From positions 577,331 to 641,330 of the forward strand of contig NZ_MRSV01000001.1 of the NCBI RefSeq assembly GCF_001909285.1: a DNA stretch of 64,000 nt. The letters are read 5' to 3'. This DNA comes from Exiguobacterium profundum (lineage in GTDB: Bacteria; Bacillota; Bacilli; Exiguobacteriales; Exiguobacteriaceae). A program made the translations under genes and the position numbers. This document shows positions 15,886 to 23,702 of this stretch, piece after piece. Positions within the stretch are counted from its first letter, which is position 1; each line of letters begins with the position of its first letter. The notes under the pieces were generated by a model. It saw nothing but the letters and a program-made list of their open reading frames with translations. It searched no databases and was not told the origin of the DNA.

Positions 15886-16578
15886 TCACTCGGGGTGAGG
15901 ACGTGTCGCGTAGGTATCGAGTGTTCTCTTGAAGTGAAGTGTGTCTTCTTCAGAAATCGTCACACCTGAAGAGGTGCCGTAGCGAACCGCATGATAAACG
16001 GACGGGTTCATCGGTAAATCGATGCGTTGGAACCACTCTTGCAATGTCTCATGAGCACGCAATCGCTTGACTGGTACGAGAGATTGGTTGAATGTGATCA
16101 GTGCATCGCGAATCGGGACGTTCGTGAACGCTGTGAGCGTCGAAACGGACGAGGCGTTCTTGTGTTGTAGCGATTCTACAAGCGGGTCTATGCTTGAATC
16201 ATCATCATCTCGTGCGTTCGTCAAATGCCATTTTCGTTTTCGATAGACATAGAAACTGAAGCAACAGAATGCGATCAAAGCGACGAATAGTCCGAGATTT
16301 CGTCGTGTTGATTCTCCAGATCCCGTGATTCTAACAAAAAAGTGATGTTTTCCTTTTTGAGGATCCAATTCAAACGGGTAATCTGCTTTGGATTCACCAA
16401 TTAAAATTCCATCATCCTCATCCGATAGGAGATCAGTTGGAAGACTATGACTTTCCTCGACCGGTATCGTTTCCGGGTTATAGAGCCACTCGAATACACT
16501 CGTCGCAATCACCATTATCGTAAAGGTGCCGAGGAGTGTGGCGACAATCATGAGAAGAAACTTGTTCGTCCAGCGCAA
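15886..16578 (-). CDS. Membrane protein with DUF4129-like C-terminus
   Basis: This 230-residue protein has one helix near the N-terminus (residues 7-29), an external region, a second helix (about 94-111) and a cytoplasmic tail. The tail ends in ETLQEWFQRIDLP followed by SVYHAVRYGTSSG, which resembles the DUF4129 domain found at the C-terminus of many transglutaminase-like membrane proteins. It is divergent from a MoxR-DUF58 pair, the classic companions of DUF4129. The transglutaminase core itself is missing, so this is either a shortened relative or a separate subunit. Function is inferred only from context. Confidence 0.6.
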   Translation of the reverse strand: MRWTNKFLLMIVATLLGTFTIMVIATSVFEWLYNPETIPVEESHSLPTDLLSDEDDGILIGESKADYPFELDPQKGKHHFFVRITGSGESTRRNLGLFVALIAFCCFSFYVYRKRKWHLTNARDDDDSSIDPLVESLQHKNASSVSTLTAFTNVPIRDALITFNQSLVPVKRLRAHETLQEWFQRIDLPMNPSVYHAVRYGTSSGVTISEEDTLHFKRTLDTYATRPHPE

Positions 16579-16671
16579 GAGGGTACCTCCTTTTGAATTT
16601 TCAGACTATTTGTTGTTTATCTTACCATAAAAAGGTAAAGTTTGAAAAAAACAAAAAATGGAGGTCGTCAT

Positions 16672-17592
16672 ATGGGCATGGAGCAGGTCATCAAACAGTT
16701 GAACGAAGTGTATTTAGGAAAAGAGGATGTCGTACGCCTCTGTTGTACGGCGTTACTCGCGGAAGGACATATTCTATTAGAAGATGTGCCAGGCACGGGA
16801 AAAACGTTACTTGCCAAAACAATTGCGGCCAGCTTCGACGGGGTGTTTTCCCGGATTCAATTCACGGCCGACTTGTTACCGTCTGATGTGATCGGAGCAG
16901 ACTATTTCAACATGCAGACGCAGACGTTCGATCATCGCCAAGGACCAATCTTTGCGAACATCGTCTTGATTGATGAAATTAACCGAGCGGTTCCACGAAC
17001 GCAGTCCGCCTTGCTTGAGGCGATGGAAGAACGACAAGTTTCCATCGGGGGAGAGACATATCCGATGCCGAAACCATTTTTCGTCATCGCGTCGCAAAAC
17101 CCGATTGAATCAGCGGGGACGTTCCCCTTACCGGATGCCCAACTCGATCGCTTCTTGATTTCGATTCCAGTCGGTTATCCTGCTGTTGCGGAAGAGAGAG
17201 AACTCCTCTTACAAGTGATGCGTCAAACGAGGAAAACCGTAGAGGCGGTTGCGACGTTAGACGAGTTACGCCGTGCTCAGGAGGAAGTGAAGCAAGTATC
17301 GATTCAAGATGATGTCCTCGATTACTTACTCGGGCTCGTTCACGCGACCCGGGAACATGCATCCGTCGAGGTCGGTGTCAGTCCACGTGGAGCCATCGCG
17401 CTCATGCGAGCGTCTCAAAGTTATGCCTATCTGAACGATCGATTGTACGTCATTCCGGAAGATGTGAAAGCCGTGGCACCTTATGTCTTGTCCCATCGTT
17501 TGACGTTGACGCTTGAAGGAGGCATCAAATCGACGAAACAGGACATTATCCGTTACATCTTAGACACCGTCTCTGTGCCGGTAGAGGGCTGA
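16672..17592 (+). CDS. MoxR family AAA+ ATPase
   Basis: This 306-residue MoxR-type AAA+ ATPase has Walker A GTGKT (residues 41-45), Walker B VLIDEINRA (D101-E102), sensor-1 in FFVIASQNP and the arginine-rich LPDAQLDRFL. MoxR proteins act as chaperones that assist folding or metal insertion for partner proteins, often those with a von Willebrand factor-like DUF58 domain; here the DUF58 gene follows after two bases. The start is set at ATG 16672, seven bases after GGAGG; an upstream in-frame TTG lacks a site. Confidence 0.92.
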   Translation: MGMEQVIKQLNEVYLGKEDVVRLCCTALLAEGHILLEDVPGTGKTLLAKTIAASFDGVFSRIQFTADLLPSDVIGADYFNMQTQTFDHRQGPIFANIVLIDEINRAVPRTQSALLEAMEERQVSIGGETYPMPKPFFVIASQNPIESAGTFPLPDAQLDRFLISIPVGYPAVAEERELLLQVMRQTRKTVEAVATLDELRRAQEEVKQVSIQDDVLDYLLGLVHATREHASVEVGVSPRGAIALMRASQSYAYLNDRLYVIPEDVKAVAPYVLSHRLTLTLEGGIKSTKQDIIRYILDTVSVPVEG

Positions 17593-17594
17593 AG

Positions 17595-18647
17595 ATGACC
17601 TTCTCGACACATAACGCCCTACAGAAACAATGGATTCCGGTTTATGGATTCGCTGGGGTGATTCTCGTATTCGTCCCGTACATGGAGATTGTCGGATATG
17701 CGCTTTGTTTACTTGCGGGCATCGTTTGGTTCTTTGAACGGACACGGAAACAGTTGGAACAAGCTCTTCGGCTTCACATACATAGCCATGAATCCCTTCT
17801 CTTTGTCGGGGATGAGACGGAGGTACAACTGATTTTAGATGGAAGTGAAGTCGTCGAACGACTCGGGCTTCCGGTTCGTGTTCGGCTGAAATCCAATACA
17901 GCGCTCAGTTTTCCAGCCCACGACCGGTCCCCGAATAGTTTGGATTTGACATTACGGACAGATCAGGCTCGTCAGATGCTTCACATTCAAGCCGAATTCC
18001 GAGGTCCTGCCTACATCGAAGAATGCATACTTGCTGTGACGCTCCCGTTTCATCTCGGGACGTACTTACTCGAGTGCCCCATCGAGAAGCGGTGGACGGT
18101 ATTACCGTCCCTTACGTTACACCCACCGGTCGGCACGAAACGTTTAGCGCTTGGTGACCGGCCTTTGACCGCATCACCACTTCGGAATCCACTGCAGGTT
18201 CTGGGGTCAAAGCCTTATGAAGGGGAACCGGTAAAAGAGATTGACTGGGTCGCGACGGCAAAACTTGGACGAGTCCAGTCGAAAGTCTTTCAAAAGACAT
18301 CGCTCGATACGTTCACGTTCGCAGTAGATTTGAGTGGGCCGTCCGGCTACACGTTACATCACGACTTCGAGTCGATCATCAGCCAAGTCGCATATGTGAC
18401 GACCCGACTCTTAAAAGAAGAGTGTAAAGTCGAGCTGTTCATCAACCGCTTCAACGGAGAAGGGAAGATGGAACATATCTCTCTTCAAGAGGGAGAGCGA
18501 GGTTCACGCCTCATCCTCTTGATGCTGGCCGACCTCCATCCCGGGAACCGTTTCATCTCGACAGACGCGTTCGTCCGTATGGTCGAGCGGAAACGCTTGA
18601 AGCAAAGTCATCTCGTCTGGTTCAATCAGCATAACCTGTATGACTAA
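17595..18647 (+). CDS. DUF58 domain-containing membrane protein
   Basis: This 350-residue protein has two helices close together at the N-terminus (about residues 14-47), an extracellular or cytosolic beta-rich section, and the DUF58 domain. The diagnostic motif is EGEPVKEIDWVATAKLGRV (about residues 211-229), followed by a vWA-like TFTFAVDLSGPSG strand. It is co-transcribed with moxR and presumably its client. MoxR-DUF58 loci are tied to cell-envelope or stress functions in other bacteria, but no specific role is shown here. Confidence 0.85.
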   Translation: MTFSTHNALQKQWIPVYGFAGVILVFVPYMEIVGYALCLLAGIVWFFERTRKQLEQALRLHIHSHESLLFVGDETEVQLILDGSEVVERLGLPVRVRLKSNTALSFPAHDRSPNSLDLTLRTDQARQMLHIQAEFRGPAYIEECILAVTLPFHLGTYLLECPIEKRWTVLPSLTLHPPVGTKRLALGDRPLTASPLRNPLQVLGSKPYEGEPVKEIDWVATAKLGRVQSKVFQKTSLDTFTFAVDLSGPSGYTLHHDFESIISQVAYVTTRLLKEECKVELFINRFNGEGKMEHISLQEGERGSRLILLMLADLHPGNRFISTDAFVRMVERKRLKQSHLVWFNQHNLYD

Positions 18648-18709
18648 CAAGGAACTTTCTTTCTTCTGGCGAACTGTATCATACAGAGATGACCAAAGGG
18701 GAGATCCAT

Positions 18710-19249
18710 ATGGCAAAACGAAAGTATGCGAATCGACGAGACTGGGAACGAATTTTAAAGAACCGCTACGCGCAAATTCGTGTTCAGACGGAACAATTTT
18801 CAGGCGTCGTCGCCTTATTCCAAATCGATGAGGTTCGGGCACCATTATATAAAAAGCATAAAGGGGAAGAATTCATCGTGGCGGATGCCGGGTTTGCTTG
18901 GCTCCAATATTTCCCGGACAATGAACCGTTCGGTGTGACAGCGATGATCAATCCGGAAGGCGAAATCGTGCAGTGGTATATCGACCTCGTTGACCGAATC
19001 GGCGAAGAAGAGGGTATCCCTTATATGGATGACTTGTTGCTCGATATTCTTGTGTTTCCGAACGGAGATATTGTCAAAAAGGATGAGGATGAGTTTGAAG
19101 AGGCGACCAAGAGCGGCGAGCTGACACCTGAACAGGTCGAACGTGGATGGCGTGAATTCGAAGCGACACTCGAACGAATCGAACGTGGAGACTTCATCTA
19201 CTTTGATTTGGCAAAAGGACATTACGAACAGTTAAAACAAAAGCTATGA
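18710..19249 (+). CDS. DUF402 domain-containing protein
   Basis: This 179-residue protein contains a DUF402 domain. The core is IVQWYIDLVDRIG...PYMDDLLLDILVFPNGDI, with the Asp pairs that bind divalent metal in the related S. aureus nucleoside tri/diphosphate phosphatase, followed by DEDEFEEATKSGELT. A phosphatase role is therefore possible but unproven. The start at 18710 lies behind AAAGGGGAGA; the upstream in-frame ATG at 18689 has no signal. It is probably its own unit, lying 60 bases after the DUF58 gene. Confidence 0.82.
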   Translation: MAKRKYANRRDWERILKNRYAQIRVQTEQFSGVVALFQIDEVRAPLYKKHKGEEFIVADAGFAWLQYFPDNEPFGVTAMINPEGEIVQWYIDLVDRIGEEEGIPYMDDLLLDILVFPNGDIVKKDEDEFEEATKSGELTPEQVERGWREFEATLERIERGDFIYFDLAKGHYEQLKQKL

Positions 19250-19298
19250 GCGAATTCACTCTCTCTGCTACAGTAAGAGCGTAGGAGGGGGAGTTTTT

Positions 19299-20429
19299 AT
19301 GAAAAAAATTGAAATTGAGACGTGGGCACGACGTAAGCACTTCGAGTTTTTCAAAGCGTTTGATGCGCCACATTTCAACGTGACGGCAAACGTAGATGTC
19401 ACGAACCTATATACATATGCAAAGGAGAGCAATCAATCGTTCTTCAAACTCTTTTTATACGGTGCGGTGAGAGCGGCGAACGCGACTCCGGAATTGCGCT
19501 ATCGTATCCGTGGTGAAGAGGTCGTCGAACACGAGGTGGTCCACCCTTCGTTCACGGTCATGTTAGACGAGGATGTCTTCAACTTTTGTGCGGCTACGTT
19601 CTATGAAGATTTACCGACATTCTTACAGGAAGTGACGACGCGGATGGAGCGAGCTGCCGATAAAGTCGTGGTCGGGGATGACGAGCCCGACGACTTACTG
19701 TATATCACGAGTGTTCCGTGGGTCACGTTCACGAGTATCATGCACCCGACGCATCAGCAACAACATGACAGCGTGCCGCGCATCGCCTGGGGCAAGTTCG
19801 AACGTCAAGGCGAGCGTCTGGTTATGCCGTTATCCGTCCAAGCCCATCATGCACTCGTCGATGGAGTACATATCGGTAAGTATTATGAAACGTTACAAGC
19901 ATGGTTAGATCAAGAATTCGCACAGGAGGGGACCGACGTGACAGAAGAGAATGAGTTTGATCGAGCCGTTCGTCTCCGTGAGGATGGACAACTCGAGCAG
20001 GCGAAGCAACTGTTCTTGTCGCTCTTGCGGAAAGATGAAAAGAATCCGAGGCTACATGCGTACTGTGCGTGGTGCTATGACTCGCTCGGTGAAGAACGTC
20101 AAGCGGTCCCGCATTATGAACGGGCCATCCGACTCGGGTTGACGGGGGAAGAGTTGGCGGAATCATATCTCGGACTCGGCAGTACGTATCGGGCACTCGG
20201 ACGATACGCAGAGGCGGAACAGTTATTTAAAGAGGCGATTGAGCAATTCCCGAATCACGGGGCGCTCAAGGTATTTCAAGCGATGACCCATTACAACGTC
20301 GGTCGCCATGAAGAAGCGACGGGAACGTTACTTGAACTGCTTGCAAGTCCGAAAGCGGACGAGAGCATCGCGCGGTACCGGCGTGCCATCGCATTTTATG
20401 CAAGAAACTTAAATGAGACATATGACTAA
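19299..20429 (+). CDS. Chloramphenicol acetyltransferase-like domain fused to TPR domain
   Basis: This 376-residue protein joins two domains. Residues 1-213 match the chloramphenicol acetyltransferase fold: FNVTANVDVTNLY at the start, the mid-part FNFCAATFYED and the catalytic HHxxxDG in QAHHALVDGVHIGKYYE (H183-G189). Residues 214-376 are tetratricopeptide repeats (EQAKQLFLSLLRKDEKNP, YLGLGSTYRALGRYAEAEQL, and others). CAT proteins are normally about 215 residues, so domain one is complete. An AGGAGGGG site and GTG sit exactly at the junction. The acceptor substrate is unknown; many CAT-like proteins do not acetylate chloramphenicol. Confidence 0.85.
   Translation: MKKIEIETWARRKHFEFFKAFDAPHFNVTANVDVTNLYTYAKESNQSFFKLFLYGAVRAANATPELRYRIRGEEVVEHEVVHPSFTVMLDEDVFNFCAATFYEDLPTFLQEVTTRMERAADKVVVGDDEPDDLLYITSVPWVTFTSIMHPTHQQQHDSVPRIAWGKFERQGERLVMPLSVQAHHALVDGVHIGKYYETLQAWLDQEFAQEGTDVTEENEFDRAVRLREDGQLEQAKQLFLSLLRKDEKNPRLHAYCAWCYDSLGEERQAVPHYERAIRLGLTGEELAESYLGLGSTYRALGRYAEAEQLFKEAIEQFPNHGALKVFQAMTHYNVGRHEEATGTLLELLASPKADESIARYRRAIAFYARNLNETYD
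19924..19940 (+). promoter_or_regulatory. Internal ribosome binding site and GTG at the CAT/TPR junction
   Basis: AGGAGGGG (19924-19931) lies six bases before an in-frame GTG (19938, codon 214), just where the CAT fold ends. This would allow a separate 163-residue TPR protein to be made from the same mRNA. Confidence 0.6.
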
Positions 20430-20440
20430 AGGAGAATGAC

Positions 20441-20872
20441 ATGATTTCACTACGTCCGATTGATGCACAAAATTGGTATACATGCTGTCAATTGGCATTA
20501 AGTGACCAACAACAGTCGTATATGGAGCCGAATGCGATTTCGTTACTTCAAGCGATGTACGAACCGACATTACGTCCACGTGCGATTTATGAAGATGAGA
20601 CGATGGTCGGCTTCCTCATGTACAACACAGAACTTGAAGAGTTGGATGCATTGTGGATTTACCGAATCATGATCGACCATGCTCATCAAGGCAAAGGGAT
20701 TGGTCGACAGGCGGCAGAGCTGATGCTTGAAGAAATCGGCGAGGGGAAACCGATTGTCGTCGGCTATCACCTCGAGAACGAGGCAGCGCATCACTTATAT
20801 GGAAGCCTAGGATTCGTTGATGAAGGCCATCGATTCGGTCGTGAAATGGCTGTAATTCGGCGAGGGGAATGA
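20441..20872 (+). CDS. GNAT family N-acetyltransferase
   Basis: This is a 143-residue GNAT. The acetyl-CoA motif is IDHAHQGKGIGRQAAELML and motif B is NEAAHHLYGSLGFVDEG. It resembles spermidine acetyltransferase-like proteins in its start (SLRPIDAQNWYTCCQLALS), yet the substrate is not known. It starts 11 bases after the CAT-TPR gene behind AAAGGAG, so it belongs to that transcript, which ends in the hairpin at 20872. Confidence 0.85.
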   Translation: MISLRPIDAQNWYTCCQLALSDQQQSYMEPNAISLLQAMYEPTLRPRAIYEDETMVGFLMYNTELEELDALWIYRIMIDHAHQGKGIGRQAAELMLEEIGEGKPIVVGYHLENEAAHHLYGSLGFVDEGHRFGREMAVIRRGE

Positions 20873-20898
20873 GACGGGAACAACCCGTCTTATTTTTT
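20872..20898 (+). terminator. Terminator after CAT-TPR/GNAT operon
   Basis: AGACGGG and CCCGTCT form a 7-bp stem with a 5-base loop, followed by TATTTTTT. It begins at the last base of the stop codon. Confidence 0.8.
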
Positions 20899-20910
20899 AA
20901 ATCAAATCGA

Positions 20911-20957
20911 TTGACGGGAAAATCTTCGCATGATATATTTATCTCGAATTAAAGATA
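20911..20957 (+). promoter_or_regulatory. mhqR promoter with MhqR box
   Basis: TTGACG (20911-20916), a 17-base spacer and TATATT (20934-20939) form a good SigA promoter. TATCTCGAATTAAAGATA (20940-20957) follows directly and matches the published B. subtilis MhqR operator pattern (ATCT-N-AGAT palindrome with CGAAT). This indicates autorepression. Confidence 0.75.
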
Positions 20958-21002
20958 TTTAAATTTAAGTTAATGGCTCTCTTGGACAAAGGAGGGAGAC
21001 AG

Positions 21003-21446
21003 ATGGAACCATCTGATGCATTAAAAACAATTACTGTGCTGTTACGTGCCTCTCAGTCGTTACAAGACCTGGTGAAGCAGGAAGTGGCGTCTTACGGATT
21101 GAACGCGACCGAGTTCGCCGTACTCGAGTTTTTATATCATAAAGGAGATCAACCGATTCAAGTCATCGGGAAGAAAATTCTCCTCTCGAGCGGAAGTATG
21201 ACGTACGTCGTGGACCGGTTAGAAGAAAAAAGGTATCTCATTCGTAAGGCTTGTCCGAGCGATCGTCGCATCACATACGCGGCGCTGACGGATGACGGAG
21301 AGCGCTTGATGCAAGATATTTTCCCTAAGCATACGGAGCATATGAACGCCGTGTTTGAAGGGATGCAATTAAACGAAACGATTGAACAGTTGAAACAAAT
21401 AGGAAAGCGGGCAGAAGCAGCAAAAAATTTTAATCATGTATCTTGA
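21003..21446 (+). CDS. mhqR: MarR-type regulator, MhqR-like
   Basis: This 147-residue MarR protein resembles MhqR, the repressor of quinone and diamide stress genes in B. subtilis. Typical stretches are YGLNATEFAVLEFLYHKGDQ, ILLSSGSMTYVVDRLEEK and the wing RKACPSDRRITYAALTDDG. The start is ATG 21003 behind AAAGGAGGGA. It has an MhqR box at its promoter and another at its 3' end in front of a ring-cleaving dioxygenase and an FMN reductase, which is just the gene set MhqR controls in Bacillus. The symbol rests on this combination. Confidence 0.85.
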   Translation: MEPSDALKTITVLLRASQSLQDLVKQEVASYGLNATEFAVLEFLYHKGDQPIQVIGKKILLSSGSMTYVVDRLEEKRYLIRKACPSDRRITYAALTDDGERLMQDIFPKHTEHMNAVFEGMQLNETIEQLKQIGKRAEAAKNFNHVS

Positions 21447-21456
21447 AATCAAGATA
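21439..21456 (+). promoter_or_regulatory. Second MhqR box, before the dioxygenase gene
   Basis: TATCTTGAAATCAAGATA is a near-perfect palindrome and the best MhqR box in the window. It overlaps the mhqR stop codon and lies 18 bases before ATG 21474, so a repressor bound here would act on the downstream genes. Confidence 0.75.
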
Positions 21457-21473
21457 TAAAAGGAGAGAGAATG

Positions 21474-22466
21474 ATGAATCATGTTAAAGGAATTCACCAC
21501 GTCACAGCAATCACGAGTAGTGCCGAAAAAAACTACGATTTCTTCACTCACGTGTTAGGCATGCGTTTGGTGAAAAAAACGGTCAACCAGGACGACATTC
21601 AAACGTATCACTTATTCTTTGCGGACGATAAAGGAAACGCAGGGACAGACATGACCTTCTTCGACTTCCCAGGTATCCCGAAAGGTAAGCACGGAACAAA
21701 TGAAATCGCGAAGACGTCGTTCCGCGTACCGACAGATGAAGCGTTGACGTATTGGGTCCGTCGATTCGACCGTCTCGGTGTCGAGCACGAAGGGATTCAA
21801 GAACAGTTCGGGAAGAAGACGCTCTCGTTCATCGACTTTGATGAGCAGGCGTATCAACTCATCTCGGATGAGTTCAACGAAGGCATCGCGTCGGGCGAGC
21901 CGTGGAAGAACGGTCCAATCCCGCTTGAATACGCGATCACGGGACTCGGTCCAATCTTTATTCGCATCGCCGATATCACATATTTCAAACAAGTGATGGA
22001 GCAAGTGATGCTATTTAAAGAGATCGGGCGAGAAGGTGATGTGTATCTCTTTGAAGGAGGTGAAGGTGGAAACGGAGCGCAAGTGATCGTCATTCACGAC
22101 GAGACATCTCCACAAGCGCGTCAAGGGTTCGGTACCGTGCACCATGTCGCATTCCGTGTCGAAGACCGTAGCGTCCTCGATGAATGGACAGCACGTCTCC
22201 AACAGTTCGGTTTGCCGACTTCTGGCTACGTCGATCGCTTCTTCTTTGAATCATCCTATGCACGTGTCGCGCCGCAAATCTTGTTCGAATGGGCGACAGA
22301 TGGACCTGGATTCATGGGAGACGAGCCGTACGAGACGGTCGGTGAGAAGTTGTCACTCCCGCCGTTCCTCGAAGCGAAACGTTCGCAAATCGAGGCGATG
22401 GTACGACCAATCGATACGGTCAGAAGCACGAAAACATTTGAGAAAGAATATGAGGGCATGAAATGA
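21474..22466 (+). CDS. Ring-cleaving dioxygenase (MhqA/MhqE/MhqO-type glyoxalase fold)
   Basis: This 330-residue enzyme is made of two VOC modules, as in hydroquinone-specific extradiol dioxygenases. The start HVKGIHHVTAITSSAEKNYD carries the first metal His. The second module has QGFGTVHHVAFRVEDRS and the Glu ligand lies in SPQILFEWATDGPGF-type sequence (RVAPQILFEWATDGPG). Such enzymes break down (methyl)hydroquinones and catechols as a detoxification step. ATG 21474 is seven bases after AGGAGA; ATG 21471 is an alternative. It is in the mhqR locus and its end overlaps the next frame by four bases. Confidence 0.9.
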   Translation: MNHVKGIHHVTAITSSAEKNYDFFTHVLGMRLVKKTVNQDDIQTYHLFFADDKGNAGTDMTFFDFPGIPKGKHGTNEIAKTSFRVPTDEALTYWVRRFDRLGVEHEGIQEQFGKKTLSFIDFDEQAYQLISDEFNEGIASGEPWKNGPIPLEYAITGLGPIFIRIADITYFKQVMEQVMLFKEIGREGDVYLFEGGEGGNGAQVIVIHDETSPQARQGFGTVHHVAFRVEDRSVLDEWTARLQQFGLPTSGYVDRFFFESSYARVAPQILFEWATDGPGFMGDEPYETVGEKLSLPPFLEAKRSQIEAMVRPIDTVRSTKTFEKEYEGMK

Positions 22467-22528
22467 GTTTCTTAAATCGCTTGTTTGGAAAATCAGATGC
22501 ATCACAACATAACCAAGGAGGAACTACT

Positions 22529-23092
22529 ATGTTAAACATCGGAATCGTACTCGGATCAACTCGTGAAGGTCGCGTCAGTCCACAAGTCGGGGAATGGGTG
22601 AAAGAACTCGCCGACAAACGTGGCGATGCCAACTATGAAGTCATCGACATCGCAGACTACAACTTGCCACTTCTCGGCGAAGCGGGTCAAGACGCATCTG
22701 GCGTTGCAGCCTGGTCGGAGAAAATTGCGCAAATGGACGGATTCATCTTCATCGTCCAAGAATATAACCATTCCATCTCAGCATCTCTTAAAAACGCTCT
22801 CGACTACTTACGCGTCGAATGGAACAACAAAGCAGCCGGAATCGTCTCATACGGTTCTGTTGGTGGAGCACGGGCAACAGAACATTTACGGGGCATTTTG
22901 AGTGAATTGTCAATCGCTCACGTACGTGTCCATCCTGCACTCTCACTCTTCACGGACTTCGAGAACGGTACGCATTTCGCTCCGAAAGAAGTTCAAGCAC
23001 AATCGGTCAACGATATGCTCGACCAACTCCTTCCATGGACGGAAGCGATGCAATCGGTCCGTACGAAAGCCGGAGAAGTTGCAAACAATTAA
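22529..23092 (+). CDS. NADPH-dependent FMN reductase family protein
   Basis: This 187-residue flavodoxin-like reductase has the FMN phosphate-binding loop GSTREGRVSPQVGEW, the mid motif FIVQEYNHSISASLKNALDY and SYGSVGGARATEHLRG, all diagnostic of NADPH-dependent FMN reductases and quinone/azo reductases. In this locus it probably reduces quinones by two electrons. The start is set at 22529 behind AAGGAGGAA. The frame is also open from an ATG at 22463, which overlaps the dioxygenase stop and would add 22 residues (MSFLNRLFGKSD...). A terminator follows. Confidence 0.88.
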   Translation: MLNIGIVLGSTREGRVSPQVGEWVKELADKRGDANYEVIDIADYNLPLLGEAGQDASGVAAWSEKIAQMDGFIFIVQEYNHSISASLKNALDYLRVEWNNKAAGIVSYGSVGGARATEHLRGILSELSIAHVRVHPALSLFTDFENGTHFAPKEVQAQSVNDMLDQLLPWTEAMQSVRTKAGEVANN

Positions 23093-23101
23093 CAAATCGC
23101 G

Positions 23102-23129
23102 AAGCCAGCCTGAATTTAGGCTGGTTTTT
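23102..23129 (+). terminator. Terminator of the mhqR locus
   Basis: AAGCCAGCCT and AGGCTGGTTT pair around GAATTT with T residues following. Confidence 0.82.
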
Positions 23130-23182
23130 GTGCGTTTTCAGAACAGGTCGTGTAAAGTTGGAAGGGATTAGGGGGAGTGCAG

Positions 23183-23662
23183 ATGTGGAATCGTAAAATC
23201 GTCACAGCATCCATCGCTTCGCCCGTCTATGCGATTTTGTTAGCGTGTGGGGTCACTATGATGGGTCTACGAGAAAATGGAGGGATGAGTGGCGTACTGA
23301 ATGGCTTCCTTTTGATGACGGTTGCCTATGTAGCGGTCAGTTTTCCGATTATGTTGACCTACGGTGTCGTGACCTCATGGTGCAGTGACTGGTTGGCGAA
23401 TCGACTCAGTTCGAAACGATTCAGGTGGTTCACTTCGTTTGTTTTACATATACTATTCGGACTCGTCTTGTCATGGCTCAGTCTTCTCGCAGCGACTTTG
23501 TTTTACTTGGTGGATCGTCTACTACAGCATCGGGGAGACATAACAAAACTACAAACAGTGAAAAGTCTGCTCATCCCAATCGGATATTTGCTTATTGTAA
23601 CGGGAAGTGTGTATATCATCGATGTCATCCAAGATCTTTTCGTTCGATTCAACTTCTTTTAG
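23183..23662 (+). CDS. Membrane protein of unknown function
   Basis: I do not recognise this 159-residue protein. It has four hydrophobic segments at about residues 9-27, 39-63, 82-112 and 128-148, with a short positive loop (NRLSSKRFR) that would be cytoplasmic. No signal peptide or known motif is seen. ATG 23183 is preceded by GGGGGAG at a good distance; a GTG two codons upstream overlaps that site. It stands between two terminated or unrelated transcripts. Confidence 0.6.
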   Translation: MWNRKIVTASIASPVYAILLACGVTMMGLRENGGMSGVLNGFLLMTVAYVAVSFPIMLTYGVVTSWCSDWLANRLSSKRFRWFTSFVLHILFGLVLSWLSLLAATLFYLVDRLLQHRGDITKLQTVKSLLIPIGYLLIVTGSVYIIDVIQDLFVRFNFF

Positions 23663-23702
23663 GGAAACGAACAAGGATACATTAACATAAGGAGGGGTAA
23701 AA

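Noticed and set aside
22463-22528. Taking the FMN reductase start at 22463
   Set aside because: The downstream ATG has a far stronger ribosome binding site and matches the usual family N-terminus, so 22529 was preferred; kept as a finding of low interest.
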